A stretch of 59,050 nucleotides of DNA from the NCBI GenBank assembly GCA_964390625.1, contig CAYMID010000002.1, forward strand, positions 1 through 59,050. The letters are read 5' to 3'. The position numbers and the translations under genes were made by a program. This DNA comes from 2-12-FULL-41-16 sp964390625 (GTDB taxonomy: Bacteria > Patescibacteriota > Patescibacteriia > Magasanikbacterales > UBA922). Positions 17,655 through 25,973 of this stretch are shown here, one piece after another (position 1 is the stretch's first letter; each line of letters opens with the position of its first letter). Below the pieces are notes generated by a model. The model saw only the letters and a list, made by a program, of their open reading frames with translations, searched no databases and was not told the DNA's origin.

Positions 17655-18869
17655 ATGGCCCAACCCCTGCCACCCCTTGCCGAACGCCTCCGTCCTCAGA
17701 CTTTGGCTGATTTTGTGGGTCAGGGTGAAATTGTAGGGGAGGGGAAACTGCTGCGCACATTGATTGAAAATGATGACTTGACCTCGCTGGTGTTTTGGGG
17801 TCCGCCAGGGACCGGCAAAACTACGCTCGCGCACATTATTGCCAATGAGACCAAAGCGTATTTTGCGGAACTGTCTGGGGTGGTGAGTGGTAAGGCCGAC
17901 CTTTTAAAAATAGTGAACGAAGCCAAAGATCGTTTGGCGGTTTCGGGTCAGCGCACCGTGTTATTTGTTGACGAAATTCACCGTTGGAACAAAGCCCAAC
18001 AAGATGCGTTGTTGCCGTACGTCGAAAAAGGCTTGGTAATTTTAATTGGGGCCACCACCGAAAATCCGTCGTTTGAAATTGTCGGTGCCTTGTTGTCACG
18101 TTCGCGGGTGTTTATTTTGAAGGCCCTAGAAACCCCACAATTAGTGCAGATTTTAAAACGAGCAATCGCAAACACCGAAGTTGGTTTAGGAGCAACAAGT
18201 GTAAAAATAGATGATGAAGTGCTCGAATTATTGGCCGAATTATCTGGTGGTGACGCGCGTCAGGCACTTAATGGTTTAGAATTAGTCATTAAAACAAAAT
18301 CAGGCAAAGGAAAAATTACACGTGATGATATTAAAGAAGCCTTGCAACGCGTGCATGTAATTTTTGATAAGCGGGGTGAAGAATTTTATAATTTAATTTC
18401 CGCGTTGCACAAATCAATGCGCGGTAGTGATGCGAACGCGAGTTTGTATTGGCTCGCGCGCATGTTAGAAGGTGGCGCAGATCCACTGTATGTTGCCCGG
18501 CGCGTGCTGCGATTCGCGAGTGAAGATATTGGCATGGCTAACAGCGAGGCGCTCATTCAAGCGAACACTGCTTATGATGCCTGTCATAAATTGGGTATGC
18601 CTGAATGTGCCGTTCACCTGGCCCAAGCCGTGGTTTATTGCGCGAAATCCAAAAAATCAAACCTCCTGTATACAGGCTATAGCAAAGCCGCCGAAGCCGC
18701 ACGCGCCACCTCCCATCTTGGTGTTCCGATCCACCTGCGCAATGCCCCCACTAAATTTATGAAGGAGATTGGCTATGGTAAAGACTATAAGTATAACCCG
18801 GATTTTACTGGTCCGGTTGAGCAAGATTATCTTCCGCCAGAAGTAAAGGACCAAAATTTTTTGGGCTAA
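17655..18869 (+). CDS. rarA: Replication-associated recombination protein A (RarA/MgsA) AAA+ ATPase
   Basis: Clamp-loader-like ATPase that acts at stalled forks. 404 aa from the ATG at 17655 (MAQPLPPLAERLRP, the standard family N-terminus). Walker A is GPPGTGKTTLA, Walker B LFVDEIHRWNKAQQD, sensor 1 GATTENPSFE, and the C-terminal tetramerisation part includes YARRVLRFASEDIG-like and PLHLRNAPT-like segments. An in-frame extension upstream is rejected because it is not family-like. It diverges from glyA. Confidence 0.94.
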   Translation: MAQPLPPLAERLRPQTLADFVGQGEIVGEGKLLRTLIENDDLTSLVFWGPPGTGKTTLAHIIANETKAYFAELSGVVSGKADLLKIVNEAKDRLAVSGQRTVLFVDEIHRWNKAQQDALLPYVEKGLVILIGATTENPSFEIVGALLSRSRVFILKALETPQLVQILKRAIANTEVGLGATSVKIDDEVLELLAELSGGDARQALNGLELVIKTKSGKGKITRDDIKEALQRVHVIFDKRGEEFYNLISALHKSMRGSDANASLYWLARMLEGGADPLYVARRVLRFASEDIGMANSEALIQANTAYDACHKLGMPECAVHLAQAVVYCAKSKKSNLLYTGYSKAAEAARATSHLGVPIHLRNAPTKFMKEIGYGKDYKYNPDFTGPVEQDYLPPEVKDQNFLG

Positions 18870-18898
18870 ATTTTGTTTAATAAAACTGCGTATCGTAG

Positions 18899-18904
18899 TA
18901 TAAT
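18899..18904 (+). promoter_or_regulatory. -10 box of the Nramp gene
   Basis: Perfect TATAAT with the ATG 9 nt downstream. The -35 region is poor (TTGTTT with a 20 bp spacer). Implies a leaderless or nearly leaderless mRNA. Confidence 0.6.
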
Positions 18905-18913
18905 AGTCGCACT

Positions 18914-20179
18914 ATGCGCAAACCAATCACTAAATTTTTCAAAAAAATGGGTCCAGGGTTTATCACAGGTGCGTCGGACGATGATCCGAGTGGAATTGCG
19001 ACGTACACGCAAACAGGCGCGCAATTTGGTTTGGGACAATTGTGGACCATGGTGTTGGCCACACCGTTTGTGGCTGCGATTCAGCAAATGTGTGGACGGA
19101 TTGGATTGGTAACAGGAATGGGTTTAGCTGGGGTGATTCGTAAGCACTATTCACGCACGCTGCTCGTGTTTGTAGTGACATTATTAGTAGCCGCCAATGC
19201 GGTGAATATTGGTGCGGATTTGGGGGCTATGGCCGCGTCGTTGCAGTTATTTGTACCAGTCTCATTTCCGATATTGATTTTGGGGGTCACTGCCCTTACT
19301 TTATTTTTGGAAATTTTTGTTTCGTATAAAGTGTACGTAAAGTATTTAAAATATTTTGCGCTGTCATTGTTGGCGTATTTTGGAGTGGCGTTTTTTATCA
19401 CCATTGATTGGCTCGAGGCAGGTAAGCGGTTATTTATTCCCGAGATTATTTGGTCCAAAACGTATTTACTTAATATTGTCGCCTTGCTCGGCACGACCAT
19501 TTCACCATATTTATTTTTTTGGCAAACGAGCGAAGAGGTGGAGGAATTGGTAGCGGAAAAGAAATTGGCCGATTTTGGCAAGGGAAAACCAGATATTACT
19601 GCGCTTGATCTCGCGGCTATGCGGGCCGACACTACGCGAGGTATGATTTTTTCTAACGTAGTTTCAATTTTTATTATGATGGCCGCGGCGGCAACCTTGT
19701 TGCCGTTAGGGATTACACAAGTAGATAACGCCGCACAAGCTGCTGCTGCACTCGAACCAATTGCTGGGCCATGGGCGCAACTATTGTTTGCAATTGGGAT
19801 TATTGGCACGGGTTTGTTGGCTGTACCAGTGCTGGCTGGTTCTGCCTCTTACGCCGTAAGTGAAGCGGCTCAATGGAAGGAAGGGTTGTTCAAAAAATTC
19901 TCGCAGGCACACGGATTTTATGGGGTGATTACCATTGCGACCTTGCTGGGTTTGGCAATTAATTTCACAGACATTCCACCATTTCGAGTTTTGTATTACA
20001 CTGCCGTGCTCAATGGGGTCGCTTCGCCAATTTTAATGGTTTTGATTTTGCTCGTTAGTAATAACAAAAAAATAATGGGGCGCCGGGTGAATTCGCGACT
20101 CGCCAATGTCCTTGGTTGGACAATCACGGTGGTTATGGGGGCGTGTGCGCTGGCGCTTGGGTACACGATGATCTTCTAA
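18914..20179 (+). CDS. Nramp-family divalent metal transporter, non-canonical metal site
   Basis: 421 aa with about 11 hydrophobic segments in the LeuT-fold Nramp pattern. TM1 carries DDDPSGIATY where classical Mn/Fe Nramps have DPGN, and TM6 carries TISPYLFFWQ where they have MPH, so the metal-binding methionine is missing. Proteins of this branch are often labelled Mn/Fe transporters, but loss of the methionine is also seen in Nramp-related magnesium transporters. The ion is therefore uncertain. It has its own promoter. Confidence 0.83.
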   Translation: MRKPITKFFKKMGPGFITGASDDDPSGIATYTQTGAQFGLGQLWTMVLATPFVAAIQQMCGRIGLVTGMGLAGVIRKHYSRTLLVFVVTLLVAANAVNIGADLGAMAASLQLFVPVSFPILILGVTALTLFLEIFVSYKVYVKYLKYFALSLLAYFGVAFFITIDWLEAGKRLFIPEIIWSKTYLLNIVALLGTTISPYLFFWQTSEEVEELVAEKKLADFGKGKPDITALDLAAMRADTTRGMIFSNVVSIFIMMAAAATLLPLGITQVDNAAQAAAALEPIAGPWAQLLFAIGIIGTGLLAVPVLAGSASYAVSEAAQWKEGLFKKFSQAHGFYGVITIATLLGLAINFTDIPPFRVLYYTAVLNGVASPILMVLILLVSNNKKIMGRRVNSRLANVLGWTITVVMGACALALGYTMIF

Positions 20180-20202
20180 TAAAAAATCCCCAGAGAGGGG
20201 AT
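20180..20202 (-). terminator. Intrinsic terminator, minus strand
   Basis: ATCCCC (20186-20191) and GGGGAT (20197-20202) with loop AGAGA. The T-run is on the minus-strand side only, so it ends the transcript of the small gene at 20258-20491 and possibly elp3. Confidence 0.75.
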
Positions 20203-20216
20203 TGATAATAAGGGGA

Positions 20217-20259
20217 CCCGCGACACGAAGTGTGCCGCGGGGATCGCCAGGTGGCGATC
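20217..20259. repeat. Two strong inverted repeats in the 3' region of a small gene
   Basis: A 25-nt hairpin (20217-20241; CCCGCG and CGCGGG arms, one mismatch) lies next to a perfect 8+8 inverted repeat with two-base centre (20242-20259; GATCGCCA and TGGCGATC) that reaches into the stop codon of the small gene. Both would form stable RNA stems ahead of the terminator. Confidence 0.7.
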
Positions 20260-20491
20260 AGTTGGAGCGTCGACGGTACTGGCGACGGTATGGGCAATGA
20301 GCCTGTTCGCGAGGACGATTCGGCCGTCGGAATCGAGGGCCCTTTCGCACGCGCGACATCGGCGGCGCATGTCGGGGTTCGCGGCCGGAACGGGGCAAGT
20401 TGAGTACCGTGTAGCTGCGTCGATGGCAGAACTGTCTGTAGAACGCCATTACTGCGGACGGGTCGACCAGTGCCAAGACCAGAAAAGTCAT
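20258..20491 (-). CDS. Small basic protein of unknown function (GC-rich cassette)
   Basis: 77 aa, very rich in Arg and Pro toward the C-terminus (RPNRPREQ, RRQYRRRSN), with a hydrophobic start (MTFLVLALV). Not recognised. Support for a real gene: a good promoter (see 20526-20554), a leader hairpin, a textbook GGAGG four bases plus ATG, GC-rich third positions and a dedicated terminator. Base composition is clearly higher in GC than the neighbours. Could instead be an RNA gene with a fortuitous frame. No homology can be claimed. Confidence 0.5.
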   Translation of the reverse strand: MTFLVLALVDPSAVMAFYRQFCHRRSYTVLNLPRSGREPRHAPPMSRVRKGPRFRRPNRPREQAHCPYRRQYRRRSN

Positions 20492-20502
20492 TGATCCTCC
20501 AA

Positions 20503-20518
20503 ACGCCAAGTGGGGCGT
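20503..20518 (-). promoter_or_regulatory. 5' stem-loop next to the ribosome site of the small gene
   Basis: ACGCC and GGCGT arms, six-base loop, at the predicted 5' end of the mRNA and just before GGAGG. Same arrangement as at 24788-24807. Confidence 0.45.
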
Positions 20519-20525
20519 GGGGATT

Positions 20526-20554
20526 AGTATACCAGCTTGCAGCCTATTTGGCAA
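20526..20554 (-). promoter_or_regulatory. Promoter of the small GC-rich gene
   Basis: Reading the minus strand: TTGCCA (20554-20549), 17 bp spacer, TATACT (20531-20526) with an extended TGG in front. The -35 lies in the last codons of elp3. Confidence 0.7.
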
Positions 20555-22193
20555 GGGTCTTGGACAGGTAGGTGTCGGCGTTTTCGTACCCCAGGGCGCG
20601 GTAGTAGTCGCGCACACCCACGCCCGAGATCACGGTTAGCTTGCTAAGGCCATGCTCGAGAGTGATTTTTTCGGCCACGGCCACGAGCTGTTTGCCAAGG
20701 CCAGTGTGTTGGCTAGCCGATTCTTCGCGTTGGCCAATGCTCATGAGGCGGCCATACACGTGTAGCTCGCGAATAAAGGCCGTATCGCGAATAACGGGAA
20801 GTTGAGTAATTAAAATTTCTGGAGCCGCAATCGTGGGCACACGCAAACGCAAAAAGCCAAAGACCGCTATGCGATTGGGGTCTTCGAACGTAATAAAATA
20901 TTCAGTGCCACCAGTAGTGGCGTATTCATCAATAAAAAGTTGTGGTTCAGTTTCGGCTGGTAAATTTTTGGCCTGGCGCGCAATTTCACGACAACGTAAA
21001 CACACGCACCGCAAACCCTGGGCGTGTAATTTTTTTTCTAAAAATTCGCGCAGGTTGGTGACGGTGTTGCCACCCTCAATTTCATTAGCTGGAATGTCGC
21101 GAATCAAGCGCGAAATACGGCAATAACGCGGGGTGGCCAGTTTCATTTGCAACAGCGCTTCGGTCATGGCCGGTGTGTCGCCATACGGTTTGTACCGACC
21201 ATCCAAAAACCATTGGTACAATTCCGCGCTTTTAATAACGGTGTTTGGATAAATTTTAATCATGTCTGGTCGCAAGCCTTCGTCACTAAAAATTTCTTTA
21301 TACATCTCGACATCATGCTCTGGACTTGAGCCTGGTAAATCAGGCATAAAGTGCAGGTCAACTTTGAATCCAGCTTGACGCAACAACAACATGGCGTCGC
21401 GGAATTGTTGCACGGTGTGACCACGTTTGATCAGGGTCAAAATCTTGTCATCAGTTGCTTGTAAACCAAGTTCAATGCGCGTGCAACCCTGTTGACGCAT
21501 GTGCCAAATTGTTTTTGGTGAAATGGCGTCGGGCCGCGTTTCTAAGGTTAAACCAATGATACGGTGTTTAGCTGTTTCATTAATTGTTTGCGCCTTTTGC
21601 AGGGCTGCCTGCAATTCTTTGAGCGGGGTGTGCTCGGTAAATGGCGATGGGGCGCTGCGTCCGGCCACACCATCATTACATGCCAAAAATGATTCCAAAA
21701 TATACCAATATTGGTATCCAAGCGTGTATGCATTCCACGTACCGCCTTTAACAATGTATTCGATTTTGTCAGTCGCGTGACCACTTTCCTCGAGGGTTTG
21801 AATGCGTTGGCGCATTAATTCGTACGGGTCAAAATCAAGTGCGAGCGCGCGGGCAGCGGCTGGTTCAGTGGCAATATAACTTTTGGGCATGCGCACTTCG
21901 GTTGGACAGTACACGCATTTGCCTGGGCAATTGTATGGTTTAACCAATGACGTCACCACCGCAATCCCCGACAAGCTACGCACCTCGGCTTTGCGGAGTA
22001 ATTTTAAAATCACGGGGTCAGGAGTGGTGCTGGTCTTTTTGCACCAGGTTTGATAGGCTACTAACAGTTTGCGGTTGCTAGGTTGCGCTAGCCCAAGTTG
22101 GTTGGCCGCAATGCGGCGCGCATCATCAAACTCAGCCTTGGTTTTAGGCTGAGCGGCAACCACTACTTCAATTATTTGTTCGTAAACAGACAT
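20544..22193 (-). CDS. elp3: Elp3-type radical SAM/GNAT tRNA uridine-34 modification enzyme
   Basis: Predicted to form the carboxymethyl group at C5 of wobble uridine (cm5U34) using SAM radical chemistry and acetyl-CoA. 549 aa from the ATG at 22193. An N-terminal tRNA-binding region is followed by the radical SAM cysteines CPGKCVYC (C-x3-C-x2-C) and the Elp3 segments PKSYIATEPAA, VKGGTWNAY, GLTLETRPD and RIELGLQ. The C-terminal GNAT domain has the acetyl-CoA loop HTGLGKQL and the Elp3 signature GVRDYYRALGYE. The other Elongator subunits are not expected in bacteria. Its start codon overlaps that of the divergent Trm9-like gene. Confidence 0.92.
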   Translation of the reverse strand: MSVYEQIIEVVVAAQPKTKAEFDDARRIAANQLGLAQPSNRKLLVAYQTWCKKTSTTPDPVILKLLRKAEVRSLSGIAVVTSLVKPYNCPGKCVYCPTEVRMPKSYIATEPAAARALALDFDPYELMRQRIQTLEESGHATDKIEYIVKGGTWNAYTLGYQYWYILESFLACNDGVAGRSAPSPFTEHTPLKELQAALQKAQTINETAKHRIIGLTLETRPDAISPKTIWHMRQQGCTRIELGLQATDDKILTLIKRGHTVQQFRDAMLLLRQAGFKVDLHFMPDLPGSSPEHDVEMYKEIFSDEGLRPDMIKIYPNTVIKSAELYQWFLDGRYKPYGDTPAMTEALLQMKLATPRYCRISRLIRDIPANEIEGGNTVTNLREFLEKKLHAQGLRCVCLRCREIARQAKNLPAETEPQLFIDEYATTGGTEYFITFEDPNRIAVFGFLRLRVPTIAAPEILITQLPVIRDTAFIRELHVYGRLMSIGQREESASQHTGLGKQLVAVAEKITLEHGLSKLTVISGVGVRDYYRALGYENADTYLSKTLAK

Positions 22194-22890
22194 GTCCGAA
22201 TTAATCAAACACAATCGTACTGTATATAACCGCATCGCGGCACTTTTTTCGGCTACGCGCGAGTATAATTGGGACGATGTAGCCCAATTAACTGAGTATC
22301 TCAAACCCGGTGACCAGGTTTTGGACCTGGGGTGCGGGAATGGTCGATTATACCAGATTTTAGCCAAAAAACAAGTGCAGTATACTGGTGCGGACCAAAG
22401 TGGTGAACTAATCGCCCTGGCCCAGCAAAAATCCCCTGGGGCCGAGTTTGTGGTGGCCGAGATGACGACCTTGCCTTTTGCCGATGCCCAATTCGACGCC
22501 ATTTTTTGCATTGCGGCCCTTAATCACATTCCTGGGCACAAATTGCAGCTCCAGGCCTTGCGCGAAATGCGTCGCGTCCTTAAGCCGGGCGGGCATTTAC
22601 TCATGACCAACTGGAATTTACATTCAGACAGTGCGCAAAAAAATATTCGCAAACATGGTTGGGTGATTCGTACAGACATTGCTGACTCGGCTGGGATCGA
22701 TGTAATGGTACCATGGAAAAGCCCGCAGGGCGAAACACTGGGCGAGCGGTATTATCACGGTTTTACCGAGGCCGAATTGACGCAACTTTTTGGTGAAGCA
22801 GAATTTTCAATTGTCGACCAGTATTATAGCTCAAAAGGTGAACGGGTGACTGTTGGCGATGGTGGTAACGTCATTACGGTTGCTATATAA
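22192..22890 (+). CDS. Trm9/ALKBH8-like tRNA wobble-uridine methyltransferase
   Basis: Predicted SAM methyltransferase that esterifies cm5U34 to mcm5U34. 232 aa. The N-terminus has the Trm9 signature VYNRIAALFSATR, followed by motif I VLDLGCGNGRL, ALNHI, and the post-motif LKPGGHLLM. The C-terminal half has VPWK and RYYHGFTEAEL, also typical of Trm9/ALKBH8 and not of generic UbiE-like enzymes. Its ATG (22192-22194) shares two bases with the elp3 ATG on the other strand. Function is inferred from motifs plus pairing with the enzyme that makes its substrate. In yeast Trm9 needs Trm112; no such partner is seen here. Confidence 0.8.
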   Translation: MSELIKHNRTVYNRIAALFSATREYNWDDVAQLTEYLKPGDQVLDLGCGNGRLYQILAKKQVQYTGADQSGELIALAQQKSPGAEFVVAEMTTLPFADAQFDAIFCIAALNHIPGHKLQLQALREMRRVLKPGGHLLMTNWNLHSDSAQKNIRKHGWVIRTDIADSAGIDVMVPWKSPQGETLGERYYHGFTEAELTQLFGEAEFSIVDQYYSSKGERVTVGDGGNVITVAI

Positions 22891-22900
22891 AAATTTCTTT

Positions 22901-24283
22901 ATGCCTGTCAGCACTAAAAATTTTCCCGCGCCAATTCCACTCCGCAAAATGATTGGACCAAGTTTTATTATTTTGGCACTGGGGCTGGGATCGGGCGAAG
23001 TGATTTTGTGGCCATATTTGGTGGCTAATTATGGTCTTGGAATTGCGTGGGGTGCAGTGCTTGGTATTACCTGCCAGTTTTTTATAAACATGGAAATCGA
23101 GCGGTATGCGCTCGTGCGCGGCGAAAGTGTGTTTGTTGGACTTGCGAAAATGTCGCGCGCATGGCCATATTGGTTTGTGGCTTCGACATTTATTGCCTTT
23201 GGTTTGCCGGGTATTATTGCGGCGGGCGCGCAATTATTGGCCTCTGTATTTAGTTTGAGTAATTACACGTGGTTGGCCGCTGGATTGTTAGTTGCGATTG
23301 GATTAACGCTCAGTTTGGGGAAAACCGTGTATGGTTTAATGGAAAAACTTACAACCACTGTGGTTTTGATTGGTGTGCCGTTTATTTTTGTGTTGGCAAT
23401 TTGGGTTAGTGGCCCGGCCGATTGGCAAGCTGCTCTGAGTGGTTTAATGGGGCAGGGAAATGGGTATCAATTTTTACCAAGCGGGATTGCGCTCGCTACA
23501 TTTTTGGGCGCATTTGCGTACTCGGGCGCCGCGGGTAATTTGAATTTGACCCAATCAATTTATATTAAAGAAAAAGGGTATGGCATGGGGGCCTTTGCCC
23601 AAAAAATTGCTGGACTTTTTCACAAAGATAAACACGAGCCGATTCAATTGGAGGGAGTAACGGTCGCAGATACGGTCGCCAATCAATTGTTGTTCAAAAA
23701 ATGGTGGCGTCTGGTGAATACTGAACATGCGTTAGTGTTTTGGTTCATGGGCGCATTGGCAATGGTGTTGCTAATGACGTTGTCGTATGCTACCGCATAT
23801 GGAACTGGCAACACAGCCACGGGAATTAATTTTGTGATTACCGAAGCGGCCGCAATTGGGCAGCGCACTGCACCGATTTTTGGAACACTTTTTTTGCTCG
23901 CAGCGGGGATTATGTTAGTACAAACCCAACTAGGGGTGATGGACTCAACCTCGCGTATTATGGCCGAAAATTGGGCCTTGCGACGTGGCAAAAGTGGAGA
24001 TATTAATTTGTCTAAAATGTATGGTGCTTTTTTGTGGGCGCAAATTGCGTTTGGGTGCGTTTTGTTTGCGCTTGGTATTCATGAGCCAAAAAACTTAATT
24101 GTGGCTGGCGCCGTGATGAATGCAATTGCGATGTTTGTCCACATTGGGCTGGTGTCTTGGTTAAATTGTCGGACACTACCAAAATCATTTCAACCAAAAA
24201 ATTGGCGCCGTGCGGTAATTGGAGCCATTTTTATCTTCTTTGGGGCTTTTAGCACAATTGTGCTCACGGATCTTTTTAAGTAA
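22901..24283 (+). CDS. Nramp-like membrane transporter
   Basis: 460 aa with about 11 membrane segments and an Nramp/LeuT-like start (IGPSFIILALGLGSGEVILWPYL). TM1 has GSGE rather than DPGN, so the metal site is not classical. A cytoplasmic loop of about 60 residues between middle helices (KEKGYGMGAF ... HKDKHEPIQLEG) is unusual. Begins ten bases after the Trm9-like gene, so probably in its operon. Assignment to the Nramp superfamily is moderate; substrate unknown. Confidence 0.62.
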   Translation: MPVSTKNFPAPIPLRKMIGPSFIILALGLGSGEVILWPYLVANYGLGIAWGAVLGITCQFFINMEIERYALVRGESVFVGLAKMSRAWPYWFVASTFIAFGLPGIIAAGAQLLASVFSLSNYTWLAAGLLVAIGLTLSLGKTVYGLMEKLTTTVVLIGVPFIFVLAIWVSGPADWQAALSGLMGQGNGYQFLPSGIALATFLGAFAYSGAAGNLNLTQSIYIKEKGYGMGAFAQKIAGLFHKDKHEPIQLEGVTVADTVANQLLFKKWWRLVNTEHALVFWFMGALAMVLLMTLSYATAYGTGNTATGINFVITEAAAIGQRTAPIFGTLFLLAAGIMLVQTQLGVMDSTSRIMAENWALRRGKSGDINLSKMYGAFLWAQIAFGCVLFALGIHEPKNLIVAGAVMNAIAMFVHIGLVSWLNCRTLPKSFQPKNWRRAVIGAIFIFFGAFSTIVLTDLFK

Positions 24284-24323
24284 TCACGCCCTCAATTGGT
24301 CCTGGTGGGACAAATAATCGGAC

Positions 24324-24348
24324 GGGCGAGAGTATCCAACTCTCACCC
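24324..24348. repeat. Stem-loop 3' of the GC-rich gene 24360-24773
   Basis: GGGCGAGAGT and ACTCTCACCC, nine of ten pairs, loop ATCCA. It lies 11 bases beyond the stop of the minus-strand gene and has no T-run, so it may protect the 3' end or act as a weak terminator for either strand. Confidence 0.6.
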
Positions 24349-24359
24349 TGTATTTGCTG

Positions 24360-24773
24360 TTAACGTTGTCGCAGCGCCATCATGATGCGGTTGATCTCAT
24401 CGCGTCGATTACGCAATGCAAAGAGAACGACCGCCTGCCGTGGCTGATAGGGTATGAGATCACTCGTGTAGCGACAGAGGTGCGGATGGTCGAGCACGAG
24501 CTCGCTGTCCTTGTCCGTCGTGAGTTCGACTTGGATCTTCCCGCCGACCAGGGTCATGGTGACTGGCGGCTGCATTTTGAGGTGCAGAATCAACTCACGT
24601 GTGCTGCTACCAACACCTCGGTTGAGCTGGTAGATCTCGAAGGCATGTTGGGCCCGTAGCAACCAATTCTTTCGGGCCACGAGTTCTGCGAGGTCATCCC
24701 TGGTCGTTTGGGTATATCCTCTAGTCTCTGCCTGGAGTTGTCGCCTTTTTCGGCGATTTAGCGGTGTCGTCAT
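24360..24773 (-). CDS. Protein of unknown function (GC-rich cassette)
   Basis: 137 aa, basic, soluble. Predicted as a helical N-terminal half (NRRKRRQLQAETRG, DDLAELVARKNWLLRAQHAFEIYQL), a beta-rich middle (MQPPVTMTLVGGKIQVELTT) and a helical C-terminus (RNRRDEINRIMMALRQR). Not recognised. Its GC content is higher than that of its neighbours. It has its own promoter, a hairpin at the predicted mRNA 5' end, a GGGGGG(A) ribosome site and a 3' hairpin. The shape would suit a small nucleic-acid- or protein-binding factor, but this is only a guess. Confidence 0.65.
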   Translation of the reverse strand: MTTPLNRRKRRQLQAETRGYTQTTRDDLAELVARKNWLLRAQHAFEIYQLNRGVGSSTRELILHLKMQPPVTMTLVGGKIQVELTTDKDSELVLDHPHLCRYTSDLIPYQPRQAVVLFALRNRRDEINRIMMALRQR

Positions 24774-24787
24774 TAACAGTCCCCCCT

Positions 24788-24844
24788 ACGACGCAGTCTC
24801 GCGTCGTTTGGTGACAGGGTAATGGTAAAATTAGAAAAAGTCAA
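24788..24844 (-). promoter_or_regulatory. Promoter and 5' stem-loop of the gene at 24360-24773
   Basis: Minus strand: TTGACT (24844-24839), 17 bp, TACCCT (24821-24816). Just downstream, at the predicted start of the transcript, is a perfect 7-bp stem, ACGACGC and GCGTCGT (24788-24807), then the purine ribosome site. Confidence 0.6.
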
Positions 24845-25750
24845 TCAGGCCCCGGTAATCAAACACGCTACAGGGCCGGTAAACCGCGCACCATACGAGG
24901 CTTGGATTAGGCCAGCTATCGCCACGGCACTATTCGGTGAAATATCTAAATCAGTAGTTTGCTTGACTGTGGCCATGGCTTGTTCAATGTTGGCATCGGT
25001 TACAATCCAGCCAGAACCTTTGGTTTTTAAAACTGCCTCGATTACGGAAAATTTGCGGTGAGCGACATTGTCTACAATCGCACTTGCGAGTGAGTGCTCG
25101 GACACATTTGGTGTACGGGCGTGCGTTGGGCACAGTGGATTTTGAAAAGCCGTGGTGATCGGGTGGCATACATCAGTTTGAACCACGTGAACCTGAGGAA
25201 TTGGGTTAGCGTGCGCAACAAAGTATTCGGCCAAGGCTTGGGCGCACGTGCCTGACGAAGTTGGTACAAATACTGCTTGCAGATTGGGGATACGCAATAA
25301 TTCCGCGGCCAATTCGTGGTAGCCGCGTAGCGCTAAATCGTCGGTGGATTGACGGAGATTTGTGGCCAAGCCATCGGCCTCGGCTTTAAACGCGCTTTGT
25401 TTAGGATTCGTCACCTGCGCAACGGAAATGTGTTCGTTGGCAATTTTTTGTAGCGGTGCCAACTTGGTTGCCGGAATCTTTGACCCTACAAAAATTTGCA
25501 GGGTGATTATTTTGGTCGGATTATTTTCATTGTGGTGTCGTACGGCCAAGGCAGCAGCCAAGGCAGCATTGCCAGACGAAGAAATCACAAATTTATTCAC
25601 CCCATCCTGGTGAAAATAATGATCAATCATCAGGGGGATGGAGCGGCCCTTGTGCGAACCAAATGGGTGTAGGTCCTCGCGTTTAAGCCAGACCTCGGGT
25701 AGGCCTAGGGCGGCGGCAAGTTGCGGTACTGGTGTTTGGGGGGTTTTCAT
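24845..25750 (-). CDS. Fold-type II PLP enzyme, threonine synthase/dehydratase-like
   Basis: 301 aa. PLP lysine in KREDLHPFGSHKGR, phosphate or substrate loop SSSGNAALAAAL, and a second Gly/Ser loop TSSGTCAQALAE, as in threonine synthase, threonine dehydratase and cysteine synthase relatives. It is shorter than threonine synthase (usually 350 or more) and lacks that family's N-terminal region. Many CPR genomes have such stand-alone PLP lyases of uncertain substrate. It diverges from the LysW-like gene 58 bp away. Confidence 0.75.
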   Translation of the reverse strand: MKTPQTPVPQLAAALGLPEVWLKREDLHPFGSHKGRSIPLMIDHYFHQDGVNKFVISSSGNAALAAALAVRHHNENNPTKIITLQIFVGSKIPATKLAPLQKIANEHISVAQVTNPKQSAFKAEADGLATNLRQSTDDLALRGYHELAAELLRIPNLQAVFVPTSSGTCAQALAEYFVAHANPIPQVHVVQTDVCHPITTAFQNPLCPTHARTPNVSEHSLASAIVDNVAHRKFSVIEAVLKTKGSGWIVTDANIEQAMATVKQTTDLDISPNSAVAIAGLIQASYGARFTGPVACLITGA

Positions 25751-25808
25751 ACTTGTCAGTAGGCAAAGAAAGTGCTAGCATTACTATAAACCTTTGTAAA
25801 TTATCACT

Positions 25809-25973
25809 ATGAAACTTGTTTGTCCAGAATGCAAAAATCTTGTTGATTTAGCTCGCCACCCACACTTGGCTCCGGCTGATATTGTGGAATGCAACCACTG
25901 TGGCATTACTCTTGGAATTGAAAATATTTCCGGCGACGAGGCTACGGCCGAAATTGTTGACGAGGGCAAATAA
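25809..25973 (+). CDS. LysW-like small zinc-ribbon protein
   Basis: 54 aa, easily missed because of its size. Two zinc knuckles, CPEC (residues 5-8) and CNHC (28-31), framed by DIVEC and CGITLGI, closely follow the LysW/ArgW amino-group carrier pattern. LysW ends in EDWGE, whose terminal Glu carries the substrate; this protein ends in EIVDEGK, so a carrier role is doubtful. It stands between a PLP enzyme and a Nudix gene. No lysine-biosynthesis ligase (LysX) is in the window. Confidence 0.7.
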   Translation: MKLVCPECKNLVDLARHPHLAPADIVECNHCGITLGIENISGDEATAEIVDEGK

